Positions 21,521-29,138 of a stretch of DNA of 29,138 nt are shown piece by piece. Position numbers and translations under genes: made by a program. Numbering within the stretch: position 1 is the first letter of the stretch; the number at the start of each line of letters is the position of its first letter. This DNA is from a virus. The stretch covers positions 1 to 29,138 of IMG/VR virus record IMGVR_UViG_3300034104_002713; one strand, given 5' to 3'. The notes beneath the pieces are model-generated. The model saw only the letters and a list, made by a program, of their open reading frames with translations, had not been told where the DNA came from and searched no databases.

Positions 21521-23119
21521 CTACCACTTTGCCCTGTTGTCGACCAGACGACCGCGAACCACACCGCCGAGTATAACGATCTCCTGCTCGTGCATACATC
21601 CGAAGCCGGTCGTACACATGGACAAAACCTTGTTGGCCGGGATGGTTGTCGTCAAGTGTCTGGCCTTCTTTCCTGTGCCGGCAAATCTCTCCGCGACCGC
21701 CTTGCTCATCGAAAAACTCGACGCGGGCTGAAGCGGTACGTCCTGGTCCCCGCCCTGGTTGACCCTGGCGCTGCTTTCGTAGCCCCGCACAAGCGTCAGT
21801 TCTGTTATCCCCTTGCTCTTGAGGTCTGCCTGCGTTGCCTCATGATGCGACTTCAGGACGGCATGAACGACCTTGTGCTTTCTGATTTTCTCGACCGTCT
21901 CTTTCCAGGCTGGAAACTTCTTCAACTGGTCTGTGAGTTTGCGCGTGTGTGCGCGCTTGATTTTGAATACGTCCGACGCGGCGTATTGAACCCCAATGGC
22001 CGGAGCGCCCTTGCTTGAGGTTGCCGCCCATCCGGTGACCATGGCGGCCGAAATCGCATACCTCCTGTGCAGGCTTTCGGGGATGCCTGCTTTGATAAGT
22101 TGCTCGGCATTTGTAGGCCCAAGGAAATCGCCGGCCCTGAACAGGCTGAATATCTCGTCGTCTACGTCGGACTCCTTTATCCCCATCTTGTCGAGCCGCA
22201 TCGCAGCCTGATGGGAGATGAACCGCTTCTGCTCGCTGCGGATTTTCGTGCCGTCCGACACCGCACCGGAACCGTAGTACCAGCCGGCCTTGAGGTGTTC
22301 GCCGAACACCAGCGACCGGTCTTTGCTGAGGGCGTCTTCCTGTGCGATGGTCGTGCTGTTTTGCTTGAGCATGAGCGTTTTGCCCACGCTGACGGCTGGC
22401 TTCTCGGGCTCGCTCTCGGCTTTTTTGACAGCCGCGATGGCCTTCTTTTGGGCCGCCAACTTTGACTTGAGTGCGTCGAGTTCCTTCCTGATACTCGGCG
22501 CAGACGCCACCTTCAGGGATTCGCTGGCTTTCCTCAGTTTGAGTTCTTCGATCTCCTGCTTGATGCTTTTGGGAGTTCCTGCAACAGTCAGCCGTGCTGT
22601 CGCCTTCTTGATGCGGATTTTCTGCAGCAGCGCGGCGCGCTTCTTGTCGGCAGCCTGCTTCGCCGCCTTCTTTTCCGCCGCGTCCCGCTGGTCTTTTTGG
22701 GCTTTTCGTTCCGCCGCCTTGCGACGCAGGTACTCGATCTTCTTCGCTTTTGCCTTCGCCTCTCGCTGCGGCTTCGCGGCCTCGGACTTCTTCCGATCGA
22801 GCGCCTCCTTGCGGGCCTTCCTGGCGGCCGCCTTCTCGCGGAGTTTCTTCGCCAGCGCGAGGTCAGCCTTGGCGTCGGCTTTCTTCAGGCCGCCGCCTTG
22901 ACCAAGGGGGCGCTGCGGGATGCCGTCCTCCTTGGCGCACTGGTTGCCGGCCTTGAAGCCCCCCTTCCCGGTCCCGCAGCCAACCGACGGCCCGCCCTTG
23001 CCGGCGACGCGGGCGACCGCCTTGACCTTCTTGTTCTTGCCAGGGGCACGCCGGCCGCCGCCGCCCATCCTCGCGCGGGCCTCGGCGATCGCCGCAATCA
23101 GTCTTGCGATGGCGTCCAT
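21521..23119 (-). CDS. Lys-rich head protein with C-terminal ADP-ribosyltransferase-like domain
   Basis: A 532-residue protein. Residues 1-70 include the phage motif GCGTGKGGFKAGNQCA (47-62), seen near the N-termini of other phage head proteins. Residues 75-250 are a long K/A/R/E-rich coiled-coil region, residues 250-435 are mixed helical. The C-terminus matches the R-S-E class of ADP-ribosyltransferases: LVRGY (Arg445), an S-x-S box SFSMS with Ser468-Ser470, a 'IPANKVLSM' strand and HEQEIVILGG (Glu511-x-Glu513). ADP-ribosylating domains transfer ADP-ribose from NAD to proteins; the E-x-E form is typical of arginine-directed members. It overlaps the serine protease gene by 22 bases. It may be packaged and injected, like phage T4 Alt, but that is inference. 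Confidence 0.75.
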   Translation of the reverse strand: MDAIARLIAAIAEARARMGGGGRRAPGKNKKVKAVARVAGKGGPSVGCGTGKGGFKAGNQCAKEDGIPQRPLGQGGGLKKADAKADLALAKKLREKAAARKARKEALDRKKSEAAKPQREAKAKAKKIEYLRRKAAERKAQKDQRDAAEKKAAKQAADKKRAALLQKIRIKKATARLTVAGTPKSIKQEIEELKLRKASESLKVASAPSIRKELDALKSKLAAQKKAIAAVKKAESEPEKPAVSVGKTLMLKQNSTTIAQEDALSKDRSLVFGEHLKAGWYYGSGAVSDGTKIRSEQKRFISHQAAMRLDKMGIKESDVDDEIFSLFRAGDFLGPTNAEQLIKAGIPESLHRRYAISAAMVTGWAATSSKGAPAIGVQYAASDVFKIKRAHTRKLTDQLKKFPAWKETVEKIRKHKVVHAVLKSHHEATQADLKSKGITELTLVRGYESSARVNQGGDQDVPLQPASSFSMSKAVAERFAGTGKKARHLTTTIPANKVLSMCTTGFGCMHEQEIVILGGVVRGRLVDNRAKW

Positions 23120-23865
23120 GCCAAGTCGCCTCCGGTGGTTACAGCCTCAATCCAATCGAGGTACTCGGAGACGTTCGTGTGCCCGCTCTCCTGCCCGTTC
23201 GTGCTTTTGACGGCGCCGCGGCCCTCTCGCATGACGATCGAGTGAATCCCCGCCAACCGCCCCCGAACGAGCAGCGGCCCGCCGGAGTCCCCCGGAGCCG
23301 TGAGCATCTCCCTCGGAGACGTTCCGGCCGCGCCGTGGCACACCCACAAGTTCCGCTCGCGGCGGCAGATCGTGTTCGTCCCGGCCCGCAGCCGGCCGTC
23401 GAACGCCTTCCATCCGGCGTCGAGCGTCCCCTCCGCGCCGTAACCCACCACGACCGCGTCGTCGCCGACCGCCTCGGTGCCGTCAGCCAGTGGTGGGTAG
23501 GCCTCCAGGCCCAGCGGCTCGCTGACTTCGAGGAGGGCGATGTCGTGCTGCCCCATCATCGCGTGCTGGAAGCCGCTGTGGCAGACGATGCGGCGGATCT
23601 TCCACGAGCGCCGGCCGTTCCGGACGGTGGCTTCTTTGGCCTCGTGGACGATATGCGCAGCGGTGATCGCCCACGAGTCGGAGATGGCGACCGCCGTGCC
23701 GACCCCCAGGTCGCCGCCCTCACGGGTGGCTTCGATGGTCAGCGTGTATTCGGCGTGCGGCTCGGCGGCGTCGAGGTACTCAGAGTCCTCGACGTTCGGG
23801 TCGCGAGTGCCGGCGAGAGACATCAAGGCGGCGACTAGAACCAGAAACCTAGCGACGGACCCCAT
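23098..23865 (-). CDS. Predicted exported trypsin-like (chymotrypsin-fold) serine protease
   Basis: A 255-residue protein. The first 19 residues (MGSVARFLVLVAALMSLAG) look like a signal peptide. The catalytic triad is complete and well spaced: TAAH (His71), HDIALLEV (Asp108) and GDSGGP (Ser194). The residue six before Ser194 is Leu, not Asp, so trypsin-like Arg/Lys specificity is not supported. There is 'VGYGAEG' and a C-terminal helix 'VSEYLDWIEAV', both standard for the fold. ATG 23865 lies inside the end of the prohead protease gene (17-base overlap) and its own end overlaps the next gene. A chymotrypsin-fold enzyme with a signal peptide is unexpected in a head module; export to the periplasm or envelope is predicted. 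Confidence 0.88.
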   Translation of the reverse strand: MGSVARFLVLVAALMSLAGTRDPNVEDSEYLDAAEPHAEYTLTIEATREGGDLGVGTAVAISDSWAITAAHIVHEAKEATVRNGRRSWKIRRIVCHSGFQHAMMGQHDIALLEVSEPLGLEAYPPLADGTEAVGDDAVVVGYGAEGTLDAGWKAFDGRLRAGTNTICRRERNLWVCHGAAGTSPREMLTAPGDSGGPLLVRGRLAGIHSIVMREGRGAVKSTNGQESGHTNVSEYLDWIEAVTTGGDLAWTPSQD

Positions 23866-25372
23866 GAGCGGCAGTCTCCAGTGACTTGGCCTTCAATCGA
23901 GCCGCCTCGGCCGCCGGATCGACGGCCCGCTGGCTCTCGGTGGCCGGCTCCGACAGCCGCTCCTCCGGAATCACCCACAACTTGCAGACCGCGTTGGGGT
24001 CGATCTCGCCGGAAACAACGTCGCAGGAGCCGCCTTCGTTCCAGAACACGCAGTTCTCACACCGAATCCCCCGCTCGGCGAACGGGCTTTCGTTCATGTA
24101 GTGGGCGCCGTCGGGGCCGCCCTGCGGCCACTGGCCGTTCTCGACAGCGACCTGGGCGATCGCCTCGTAGAGCGCGAAGTTCGCCGGGGACAGCGACTCG
24201 GCGTCCTCCTGATTCTCCGGCTCGGGGTCGACGGCGCGGCCCTCCATGGCCTTTGCCTTGCGGGCGGACCAGTTCTTCGCCGGCGTGCCGCCCCACAGGA
24301 GCCACGCGACGAAGCCGGGCTTTTCCTCGCCCGGCTTGTCCCAGCCCTCGGACTTGCTGGCCGACTCGTGCCTCGCAAACCACGCGTTCATTTCGCGAAC
24401 GTGATCCTCGGTCAGTTCCTCTCGGCGGGCGATCTTGTTCGCCCTGGCCACGGTCTCGGGCTTGAGCCCGTCGCCGGACTTGCCTTCCTCGTGCAGCCGC
24501 AGCCCGCGCTTGGCCGCCGCCGCCATGCCGGCCGTCGGCTTGAGGCTGCCGGCGGCACGCTCGTCGGCCGGCTCGTCAGTCATGACGCCGGCGGCGACGA
24601 GGTCGGACATCGGCTTGCCGATGAACTTGTCGGTCTCTTCCCAGACGCCCTCTTCGGACTCCCAGATCCGAACGAGCGCCGCCGGAGACTCCGGCGTAGC
24701 CTCGATCGAATACTCGGAGCCATCCATGCCAAGGCGACCCTCGGTCATGACATGCTCGACGCGGCCCACCCCGCCGTCCCACGCTACGAAGTCACCGACA
24801 TCAAGCATGGCTCGCGTCTCGCCGCGAGCGATCTCCATTGCTCGCCGGCTGACGAACGTCTCGGTGGCTGGGTACGCGGGCCGAAGCACGGGGCCGACAT
24901 CAAAGAGACCGTCGAAGTCGACGATTTCCCTGAGTTGCCGGCCGTCCTGCATCTTGCTCCAGCGCTCGCCCTGCCCCTTCACCTTGAAGGCGAACGAACT
25001 TCCGCGAACATCCCCGCGCTCGATCGCCTCGACAACGTCAGCGCGGCTCTCCGGGGCGTCGATTTCGTACCGCAGGCCGCGCTCGTCGACCGACAGCCGC
25101 AGCGTGCCGGCCGACTCGCGGCCGAGCAGGAACATTGGCTCGTGGTTGTAGAGGGCGACGACATCGGTGCCGCGACTGATGACGTTGTCGAAGGCGCCTG
25201 GGAGAATCCGCTCCACGAACCCGCCCAAGTCCTGCGAGTCGGACTGAAACAAGGCCGCGTAGCCACGAATTGTGACCTTCTTCTTGCCGGTCTTGTCGCA
25301 CAGGCAGCGTTCGACGGCCGTGTCGGACTCGATCAGCCGGCGTTCAATGTCTTCTCGACCCTGTCCGTCCAT
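23849..25372 (-). CDS. Prohead protease (HK97 type) with extra C-terminal domains and a Cys4 motif
   Basis: A 507-residue protein, much longer than the usual 150-230 residues. Residues 30-180 are the HK97 prohead protease domain: 'IRGYAALFQ', 'GGFVERILPGAFDNVI', catalytic-type His77 in ALYNHEP and Ser125/126 in RGSSFAFK, and 'DVGPVLRPAYPAT'. Residues 190-240 form a small SH3/Tudor-like part (VGDFVAWDGGVGRVEHV). Residues 283-370 match a domain seen in other phage protease fusions ('AKRGLRLHEEGKSG ... FARHE ... WLLWGG'). Residues 435-470 carry Cys438, Cys441, Cys450 and Cys463 in a 'C-x2-C-x8-C-x12-C' spacing followed by KLWVIP, reminiscent of a HiPIP-like iron-sulphur or zinc site. It processes the capsid during maturation; the extra domains are of unknown role. 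It overlaps the portal gene by 40 bases. Confidence 0.9.
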   Translation of the reverse strand: MDGQGREDIERRLIESDTAVERCLCDKTGKKKVTIRGYAALFQSDSQDLGGFVERILPGAFDNVISRGTDVVALYNHEPMFLLGRESAGTLRLSVDERGLRYEIDAPESRADVVEAIERGDVRGSSFAFKVKGQGERWSKMQDGRQLREIVDFDGLFDVGPVLRPAYPATETFVSRRAMEIARGETRAMLDVGDFVAWDGGVGRVEHVMTEGRLGMDGSEYSIEATPESPAALVRIWESEEGVWEETDKFIGKPMSDLVAAGVMTDEPADERAAGSLKPTAGMAAAAKRGLRLHEEGKSGDGLKPETVARANKIARREELTEDHVREMNAWFARHESASKSEGWDKPGEEKPGFVAWLLWGGTPAKNWSARKAKAMEGRAVDPEPENQEDAESLSPANFALYEAIAQVAVENGQWPQGGPDGAHYMNESPFAERGIRCENCVFWNEGGSCDVVSGEIDPNAVCKLWVIPEERLSEPATESQRAVDPAAEAARLKAKSLETAAHGVRR

Positions 25373-26952
25373 GTCTCAAGCGCCTCTTCGTAGGGGCGGC
25401 CGCTGCGGTGGCACGAAAGCAGGAGATCCCGCGTTTCGTTCATCCAGCCGGCCGTCAGTTCCTCAATCTGTCGCCCTGCCGCCTGTGCGGCGTCACAAAG
25501 TTCCGTCCGCATCCGCTTCTCGTGCGCCTCCAGCCACGCCGCCAACTTGGCTGGCTTCGTTCGCCGTTCGCGAATCCCGTCCGCTTCGACGGCGGCCAGT
25601 TTCCGCAACGTCTGCTTGAGGAGAACCTCGGCCGCCGAGCGAGCGGCGTCCGCCGGCATCTCTTCCTCTGGCGCTGGCGCTGGCTCCGCTTCCTCCTCGG
25701 GAGCGGCGGGCTCCTCTTCGGGGTCGGTGGGCGGAACCTCGGGCTCAGGCGGCTGCACCACAAAGGATTCGAGCAGGGCCATGTTGACCTGCACGAACCG
25801 CTTGTCGCCGCCCTCGATCGGGTTCATGCCTTCGGCGGCCCGGATTTCGTTTATAGAAAGAACGCCAAGGTTCCAGAGTTCCCGGAAATACTGGGCGCGA
25901 CCAGCGTTGTCCCCACGGAGCAACCCGCGAACGTCGAACTCGGCAAAGTAGTTGTCGTCGTCGGCGATCAAGTCCCGGCGAACGGCGCTTTCCCAGCGAC
26001 GCAGCCACGGCACAAGCGTGAACGTGACGAAGTCCAGCCCCTGCTGCTCGACCGACGAATACGACGATTTCGTCAGGTCGCCGATCATGTAGGCCGGCAC
26101 TCGGTAGGCGCGGGCGATTTCCTCGACTTGGTAGCGCCTGGTCTCAATCAGTTGGGCTGACTCGTTCGACCCAGAGAGTTCCCGAACCTTGATGCCATGG
26201 GGGAGGACGGCTGTCTTGGACGAGTTGTGCGGGCCTCGGCCGTGGATGTCGTCCCACGACTGCCGTAGCCGCTGGGCCGTCTCGGGCTTCAGAGGCTGGT
26301 CCGATTCGAGGACGATCCCCGGCCTCGCGCCGTTGCCAAAAAATGCCCCAGAGTGTAGTTCTGTAGCCCGCGCTAGCGCGATTGCCTCGCGAGAGATGGT
26401 GGTGGGGACGTAGCAGTTCACGCCGTCTTTCGTCATCCACGGGATGCGAAAAATCTGATCCTGGCTGTACGGCGTCGGGGTGGCCTTGTCGGGTTCCTGA
26501 TACAGAAACCGCAGGCGGCCGTTCTTGATTCGCTCGACCGTCATGCGGCTGGGGTGCAGAGGCCAGAGTTCTGTCACGGCCCCGAACTTGCCCGGCCGAA
26601 TCTCGGCGTAGGCGGCGCCCCAGAGCATCGCCCACGACTGCATGAGTTCCCGGAACTCGAAACTCGTCATCCACGAGTTCGGCTGTTGAGACAGGACGCG
26701 GTTCAGGGGCATCCCGCCGGCGATTTCCTTGCCGCCGGCCGTCAGCGCCCGGTAGAGCGAGAAGGGCAGGGACGCGACCGACTCGGAGACCACCCGGACG
26801 CAGGCCAGGACGGCGCTGCACTGGAGGGCTGTTTCAGGTGAGACATAGACGCCGGAGACAGTTTTGTTGCTGTCGGTGATTTCCTCGAACACGCGGGACA
26901 GCCCGCTGCGGACTTCGAGGATGTCGTCGATCGCGGCGTTCTGTGATTCCAC
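25333..26952 (-). CDS. Portal protein (HK97 type)
   Basis: A 539-residue portal. The typical segments are 'VSPETALQCSAVLACVRVVSESVASLPFSLYR' (residues 37-68), 'LMQSWAMLWGAAYAEIRP' (103-120), 'LWPLHPSRMTVE' (129-140), 'RAYRVPAYMIGDLTKSSYSSVEQQGLDFV' region (281-309) and 'LGVLSINEIRAAEGMNPIEGGD' (362-383). A Pro/Glu-rich linker (400-435) leads into a helical C-terminal part of about 100 residues with 'RKLAAVEADGIRERRTKPAKL' and 'WMNETRDLLL', an extension beyond a minimal portal. The GTG at 26952 overlaps the terminase stop by one base (TAGTG). It forms the dodecameric DNA gate at one capsid vertex. Confidence 0.95.
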   Translation of the reverse strand: MESQNAAIDDILEVRSGLSRVFEEITDSNKTVSGVYVSPETALQCSAVLACVRVVSESVASLPFSLYRALTAGGKEIAGGMPLNRVLSQQPNSWMTSFEFRELMQSWAMLWGAAYAEIRPGKFGAVTELWPLHPSRMTVERIKNGRLRFLYQEPDKATPTPYSQDQIFRIPWMTKDGVNCYVPTTISREAIALARATELHSGAFFGNGARPGIVLESDQPLKPETAQRLRQSWDDIHGRGPHNSSKTAVLPHGIKVRELSGSNESAQLIETRRYQVEEIARAYRVPAYMIGDLTKSSYSSVEQQGLDFVTFTLVPWLRRWESAVRRDLIADDDNYFAEFDVRGLLRGDNAGRAQYFRELWNLGVLSINEIRAAEGMNPIEGGDKRFVQVNMALLESFVVQPPEPEVPPTDPEEEPAAPEEEAEPAPAPEEEMPADAARSAAEVLLKQTLRKLAAVEADGIRERRTKPAKLAAWLEAHEKRMRTELCDAAQAAGRQIEELTAGWMNETRDLLLSCHRSGRPYEEALETWTDRVEKTLNAG

Positions 26953-28457
26953 TACAGCACCAGAATTTCGGGTTCTACTTGCTTGCCGTAGACCTCGCCG
27001 CTGGCGAGCGAGAGCGCCATGCAGCAGGCGACGATGCCGTCGATGCGGCCGATGTCGTGAGTTGACTTTTTGACAGGCTTGATGAGTCCTTCGTCGTTGG
27101 TTTTCACTTGGACGTTACTCGCCTGCCATGTCAGGACCGGATTTCCGGCGTGTCGAAGTTTGCCCGAAGTCACAAGGTTTTCGAGCAACTTCGTCGGCCC
27201 GTTCATCGGGCCAAAACCCTGCCCGAACGGGTGAACTGTCACCCCTTCGGCCGAGAGTTGGGTCATGAGATGGACCGCATTCCAGCGGTCAATCGCCACG
27301 CCCTTCACCCAGTTCTTCTCGCAAAACGCGAGAATGTAGTCCCGAATCTCGTCGTAATCAGTGATGTCGCCATCAGTAAGTCTAACAAAACCGTCCTTGG
27401 CCCATTGGGTATACGGCACCCGATCCGCCTTGTCGCGCTTGTCAGCGTTCTCTTCGGGGATCCAGAACATCGCCTCGATGTCGACGCTGCCGTCCTCGTC
27501 AGGCCACACGGCCACGAACGCGGTCGTGTCGTAGGTACTGGCGAGGTCGAGGCCGCAGTAGCACGGGCGGCCGGCGCGATTGCGGAGCGGGCCGTCGCAG
27601 GACTCGAAAATGCCGTGCCGGAAGAACTTTTCCTCCGAGTTCGTCCACTGATTCAAATGGAGGCGACGAAAGGTCATTTCGTCGCTGGTCGACGTTCGGG
27701 CCTTGGCGGCCATCTCCCGGAAGTAGTCGTCCTTGATGGTCACGCCGTAGTTCGGATTAGCCATCCGCCAAGTAGTTTCATCGAACGGGTCTGCGTCACT
27801 TGGGGCCGCAAATATGCAGGGCAGGAACGTCGGGTCGTCGATGATGCCGTCTCGCACTTTCTCGGCGTACTGCCAAATCTGATAGCAGATGCTCTGGCGG
27901 TCGAAACCCGCAGTCGTGATCAGAATGGTCAGCGGCTGGCGCCTGGCGCCGGTACTCGTGGTCAAAACGTCGTAGAGTTCCCTGTCCCGCTGAACATGGA
28001 ACTCGTCGAACAGGATCATCGAGCATCCGTAGCCGTGCTTGCTCGCGGCCTCGCTGGAAATGACCTTCAGAACACTGTTGGTCGACGGAACTGCGAGGGC
28101 TTTGCGGTAGGGCTTGATGATGGCCGAAAGGGTCTCGTTGCTCTCGACCATCTGCTTCGCGGCGTCGAAAAGAATGGACGCCTGCTCTCGGTCGCCGGCC
28201 ACGCAGACGATCTCAGCCCCGGGTTCGCCGTCGGCAACGAGGCCGTACAGCCCGATGCCGGCCGACATCTGGGTCTTTCCGTTCTTGCGCCCAATGGCCA
28301 GGAGGGACTGCCGGTACTGCCTCGCCCCGTCGGGGCGCTTGGTGTTGAACAGCCGGTGCAGGTAGTCGCCCTGCCACGGGAACAGTTCAAACGGTTTGCC
28401 GGCGAACTCGCCTCGCGAGTGCCGCAGACAGGAGATGAAATCGCGTATGTCAGCCAC
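26952..28457 (-). CDS. terL: Terminase large subunit
   Basis: A 501-residue packaging motor. The ATPase domain has Walker A GRKNGKT (residues 56-62), Walker B MILFDE (Asp151, Glu152) and a coupling motif around TILITTAG (177-184). The C-terminal nuclease domain shows the expected acidic residues: CGLDLAST (Asp304), GVAIDRW (Asp390) and GRIDGIVA (Asp473). The start is a GTG at 28457 that overlaps the small subunit gene by eight bases. The family is of the type that accompanies P27-like small subunits and HK97 portals. It docks on the portal, hydrolyses ATP to move DNA and cuts the concatemer. Confidence 0.97.
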   Translation of the reverse strand: MADIRDFISCLRHSRGEFAGKPFELFPWQGDYLHRLFNTKRPDGARQYRQSLLAIGRKNGKTQMSAGIGLYGLVADGEPGAEIVCVAGDREQASILFDAAKQMVESNETLSAIIKPYRKALAVPSTNSVLKVISSEAASKHGYGCSMILFDEFHVQRDRELYDVLTTSTGARRQPLTILITTAGFDRQSICYQIWQYAEKVRDGIIDDPTFLPCIFAAPSDADPFDETTWRMANPNYGVTIKDDYFREMAAKARTSTSDEMTFRRLHLNQWTNSEEKFFRHGIFESCDGPLRNRAGRPCYCGLDLASTYDTTAFVAVWPDEDGSVDIEAMFWIPEENADKRDKADRVPYTQWAKDGFVRLTDGDITDYDEIRDYILAFCEKNWVKGVAIDRWNAVHLMTQLSAEGVTVHPFGQGFGPMNGPTKLLENLVTSGKLRHAGNPVLTWQASNVQVKTNDEGLIKPVKKSTHDIGRIDGIVACCMALSLASGEVYGKQVEPEILVL

Positions 28458-28938
28458 CGGCCAGCAGCGCCTTCATCGGGTCTGCCGACTTGGCCTGACG
28501 GTCGACGACGGCCATTCCTAGGCGCGTCCTGTCGGCGGGCGTGAACCCAAGAACCGACTCCAGTTGCCGCAACTGCTCATGGCAGGCGGCTGACTGTGCG
28601 AAAAACGGCGACGGCTTTGCAGCCTTTTCCTCGCCCTGCCGGCCGACCATGGAGTGAAAGTGGATGGCCGACTTGGCCAGTTCTTCCTCGGCCGAATACC
28701 AGCGATCCAGCGTCACGGCGTACCGCAGAACCGAGTGCTTGTCGGTCTTGGCCAGGACGCCCATGTTGTCGAGGTGGCGGCAGGCCTCTCGAAACAGTTC
28801 GGCGGCCCGCTCCCGAACGAAGTCAGGCGGCTCGGGCAGAGTTTCGTAAAACTCGCCGAGTTCCTCGCGGTGGTCAGCGCGCCACGAACCACTCATGGCG
28901 AGAACGTGCTTCGGCTTCGGGGGCGGGCCTGGACGCAT
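28450..28938 (-). CDS. terS: Terminase small subunit (P27 family)
   Basis: A 162-residue protein. The N-terminus MRPGPPPKPKHVLAMSGSW is the typical P27 opening with a G-P-P-x-K-P stretch, and residues 30-60 with 'LPEPPDFVRERAAELFREACRHLDNMGVL' and 70-85 with 'LRYAVTLDRWYSAEEELAK' are family features (a W-Y-x-A box in the helical domain). A start at ATG 28938 is preferred over the upstream TTG at 28944 because an AGGAG site lies eight bases before the ATG and only two before the TTG. It recognises phage DNA and regulates the large subunit. Confidence 0.9.
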   Translation of the reverse strand: MRPGPPPKPKHVLAMSGSWRADHREELGEFYETLPEPPDFVRERAAELFREACRHLDNMGVLAKTDKHSVLRYAVTLDRWYSAEEELAKSAIHFHSMVGRQGEEKAAKPSPFFAQSAACHEQLRQLESVLGFTPADRTRLGMAVVDRQAKSADPMKALLAGG

Positions 28939-29138
28939 TGACAATGCTCCTACTATTCATAGGATACCCAGTACCACTTGGTCGGCGCAGGGAGTCGCCG
29001 GAACCGGGGGAGTTAGCCGTGCGCGACAGAAACCCACGAGAACCCTACATGAATCCCGCGAGGGTCGCGTGCGCGCGCGTTGGCGTCCCGTGCGCACGAG
29101 GTCTTTTTCCGCTGATCCCGTGAACGCGCACGGGGCGT
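28939..29138. other. Gene-free right edge upstream of the terminase genes, with weak inverted repeat
   Basis: These 200 bases contain no supported gene. An inverted repeat CCCGTGCGC (29087-29095) / GCGCACGGG (29126-29134) with a 30-base spacer lies near the edge; it has no T-run on either strand next to it. A leader to the terminase operon must lie here, but I could not find a convincing promoter, and no tRNA or attachment site is visible. Confidence 0.4.

Noticed and set aside
19471-21576. Long plus-strand open frame of 701 codons opposite the capsid genes
   Set aside because: It lies antisense to the capsid and decoration genes, has Arg/Val/Gly-rich composition without any domain pattern, and is explained by GC-rich codon use on the other strand.
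27108-28544. Plus-strand open frame of 478 codons opposite the large terminase
   Set aside because: Antisense shadow of a gene with a complete set of terminase motifs; no recognisable domains of its own.
29087-29134. Inverted repeat near the right edge as a Rho-independent terminator
   Set aside because: The spacer is 30 bases long and there is no T-run on either side, so it is not listed as a terminator.
1-29138. Integrase, repressor, tRNA, attachment site, CRISPR array or insertion sequence
   Set aside because: None was found on either strand; no direct repeats with regular spacing and no transposase motifs.

Overview
The window is the morphogenesis module of a tailed, non-contractile (siphovirus-like) bacteriophage or prophage, read entirely from the minus strand. 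Gene order on that strand, from the right end of the window to the left, is: small terminase, large terminase, HK97-type portal, prohead protease, an accessory enzyme block, major capsid protein, connectors, tail completion and tail tube, tail assembly chaperones (with a -1 frameshift), tape measure, distal tail and spike proteins, then a small enzyme cassette and the start of a tail fibre gene cut by the left edge. The DNA is GC-rich. Genes are packed with ATGA, GTGA, TGATG or TAGTG junctions, which indicates one or a few long transcripts. The host cannot be proven from this window. Several small proteins look like families I associate with Planctomycetes genomes and their phages (for example the CxC/zinc-ribbon protein at 3408-3860 and the structural proteins at 7303-8912), so a planctomycete host is my best inference. 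No integrase, repressor, replication gene, tRNA or CRISPR array is visible, so lytic and temperate lifestyles cannot be told apart.

Right third (19.6-29.1 kb): DNA packaging and head. The prohead protease carries extra C-terminal domains, including a four-cysteine motif. It is followed, with overlapping ends, by a predicted exported chymotrypsin-fold serine protease and then by a 532-residue lysine-rich protein whose C-terminus has the R / S-x-S / E-x-E pattern of ADP-ribosyltransferases. The capsid gene has its own roughly 190-base leader, the longest internal gap in the window, with three strong hairpins, one resembling a Rho-independent terminator.

Middle (7.3-19.6 kb): a predicted capsid-associated beta protein, a GT-A glycosyltransferase whose Shine-Dalgarno lies in a hairpin, head-tail connector and closure proteins, tandem paralogous structural proteins, two tandem paralogous tail tube candidates, the chaperone pair joined by a lambda-type slippery sequence, and a 1451-residue tape measure.

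Left part (0-7.3 kb): a 1148-residue cysteine-rich putative spike with repeated GxGYE motifs, a small zinc-ribbon-like protein, a small HExxH protein, a calcineurin-like phosphoesterase, a dCMP-deaminase-like enzyme, a dNMP kinase, a beta-rich structural protein, a one-span membrane protein (holin candidate) and the truncated fibre. The most unusual content is the run of enzymes inside the head module (serine protease, ADP-ribosyltransferase-like protein, glycosyltransferase) and the structured RNA leaders of the capsid and glycosyltransferase genes.
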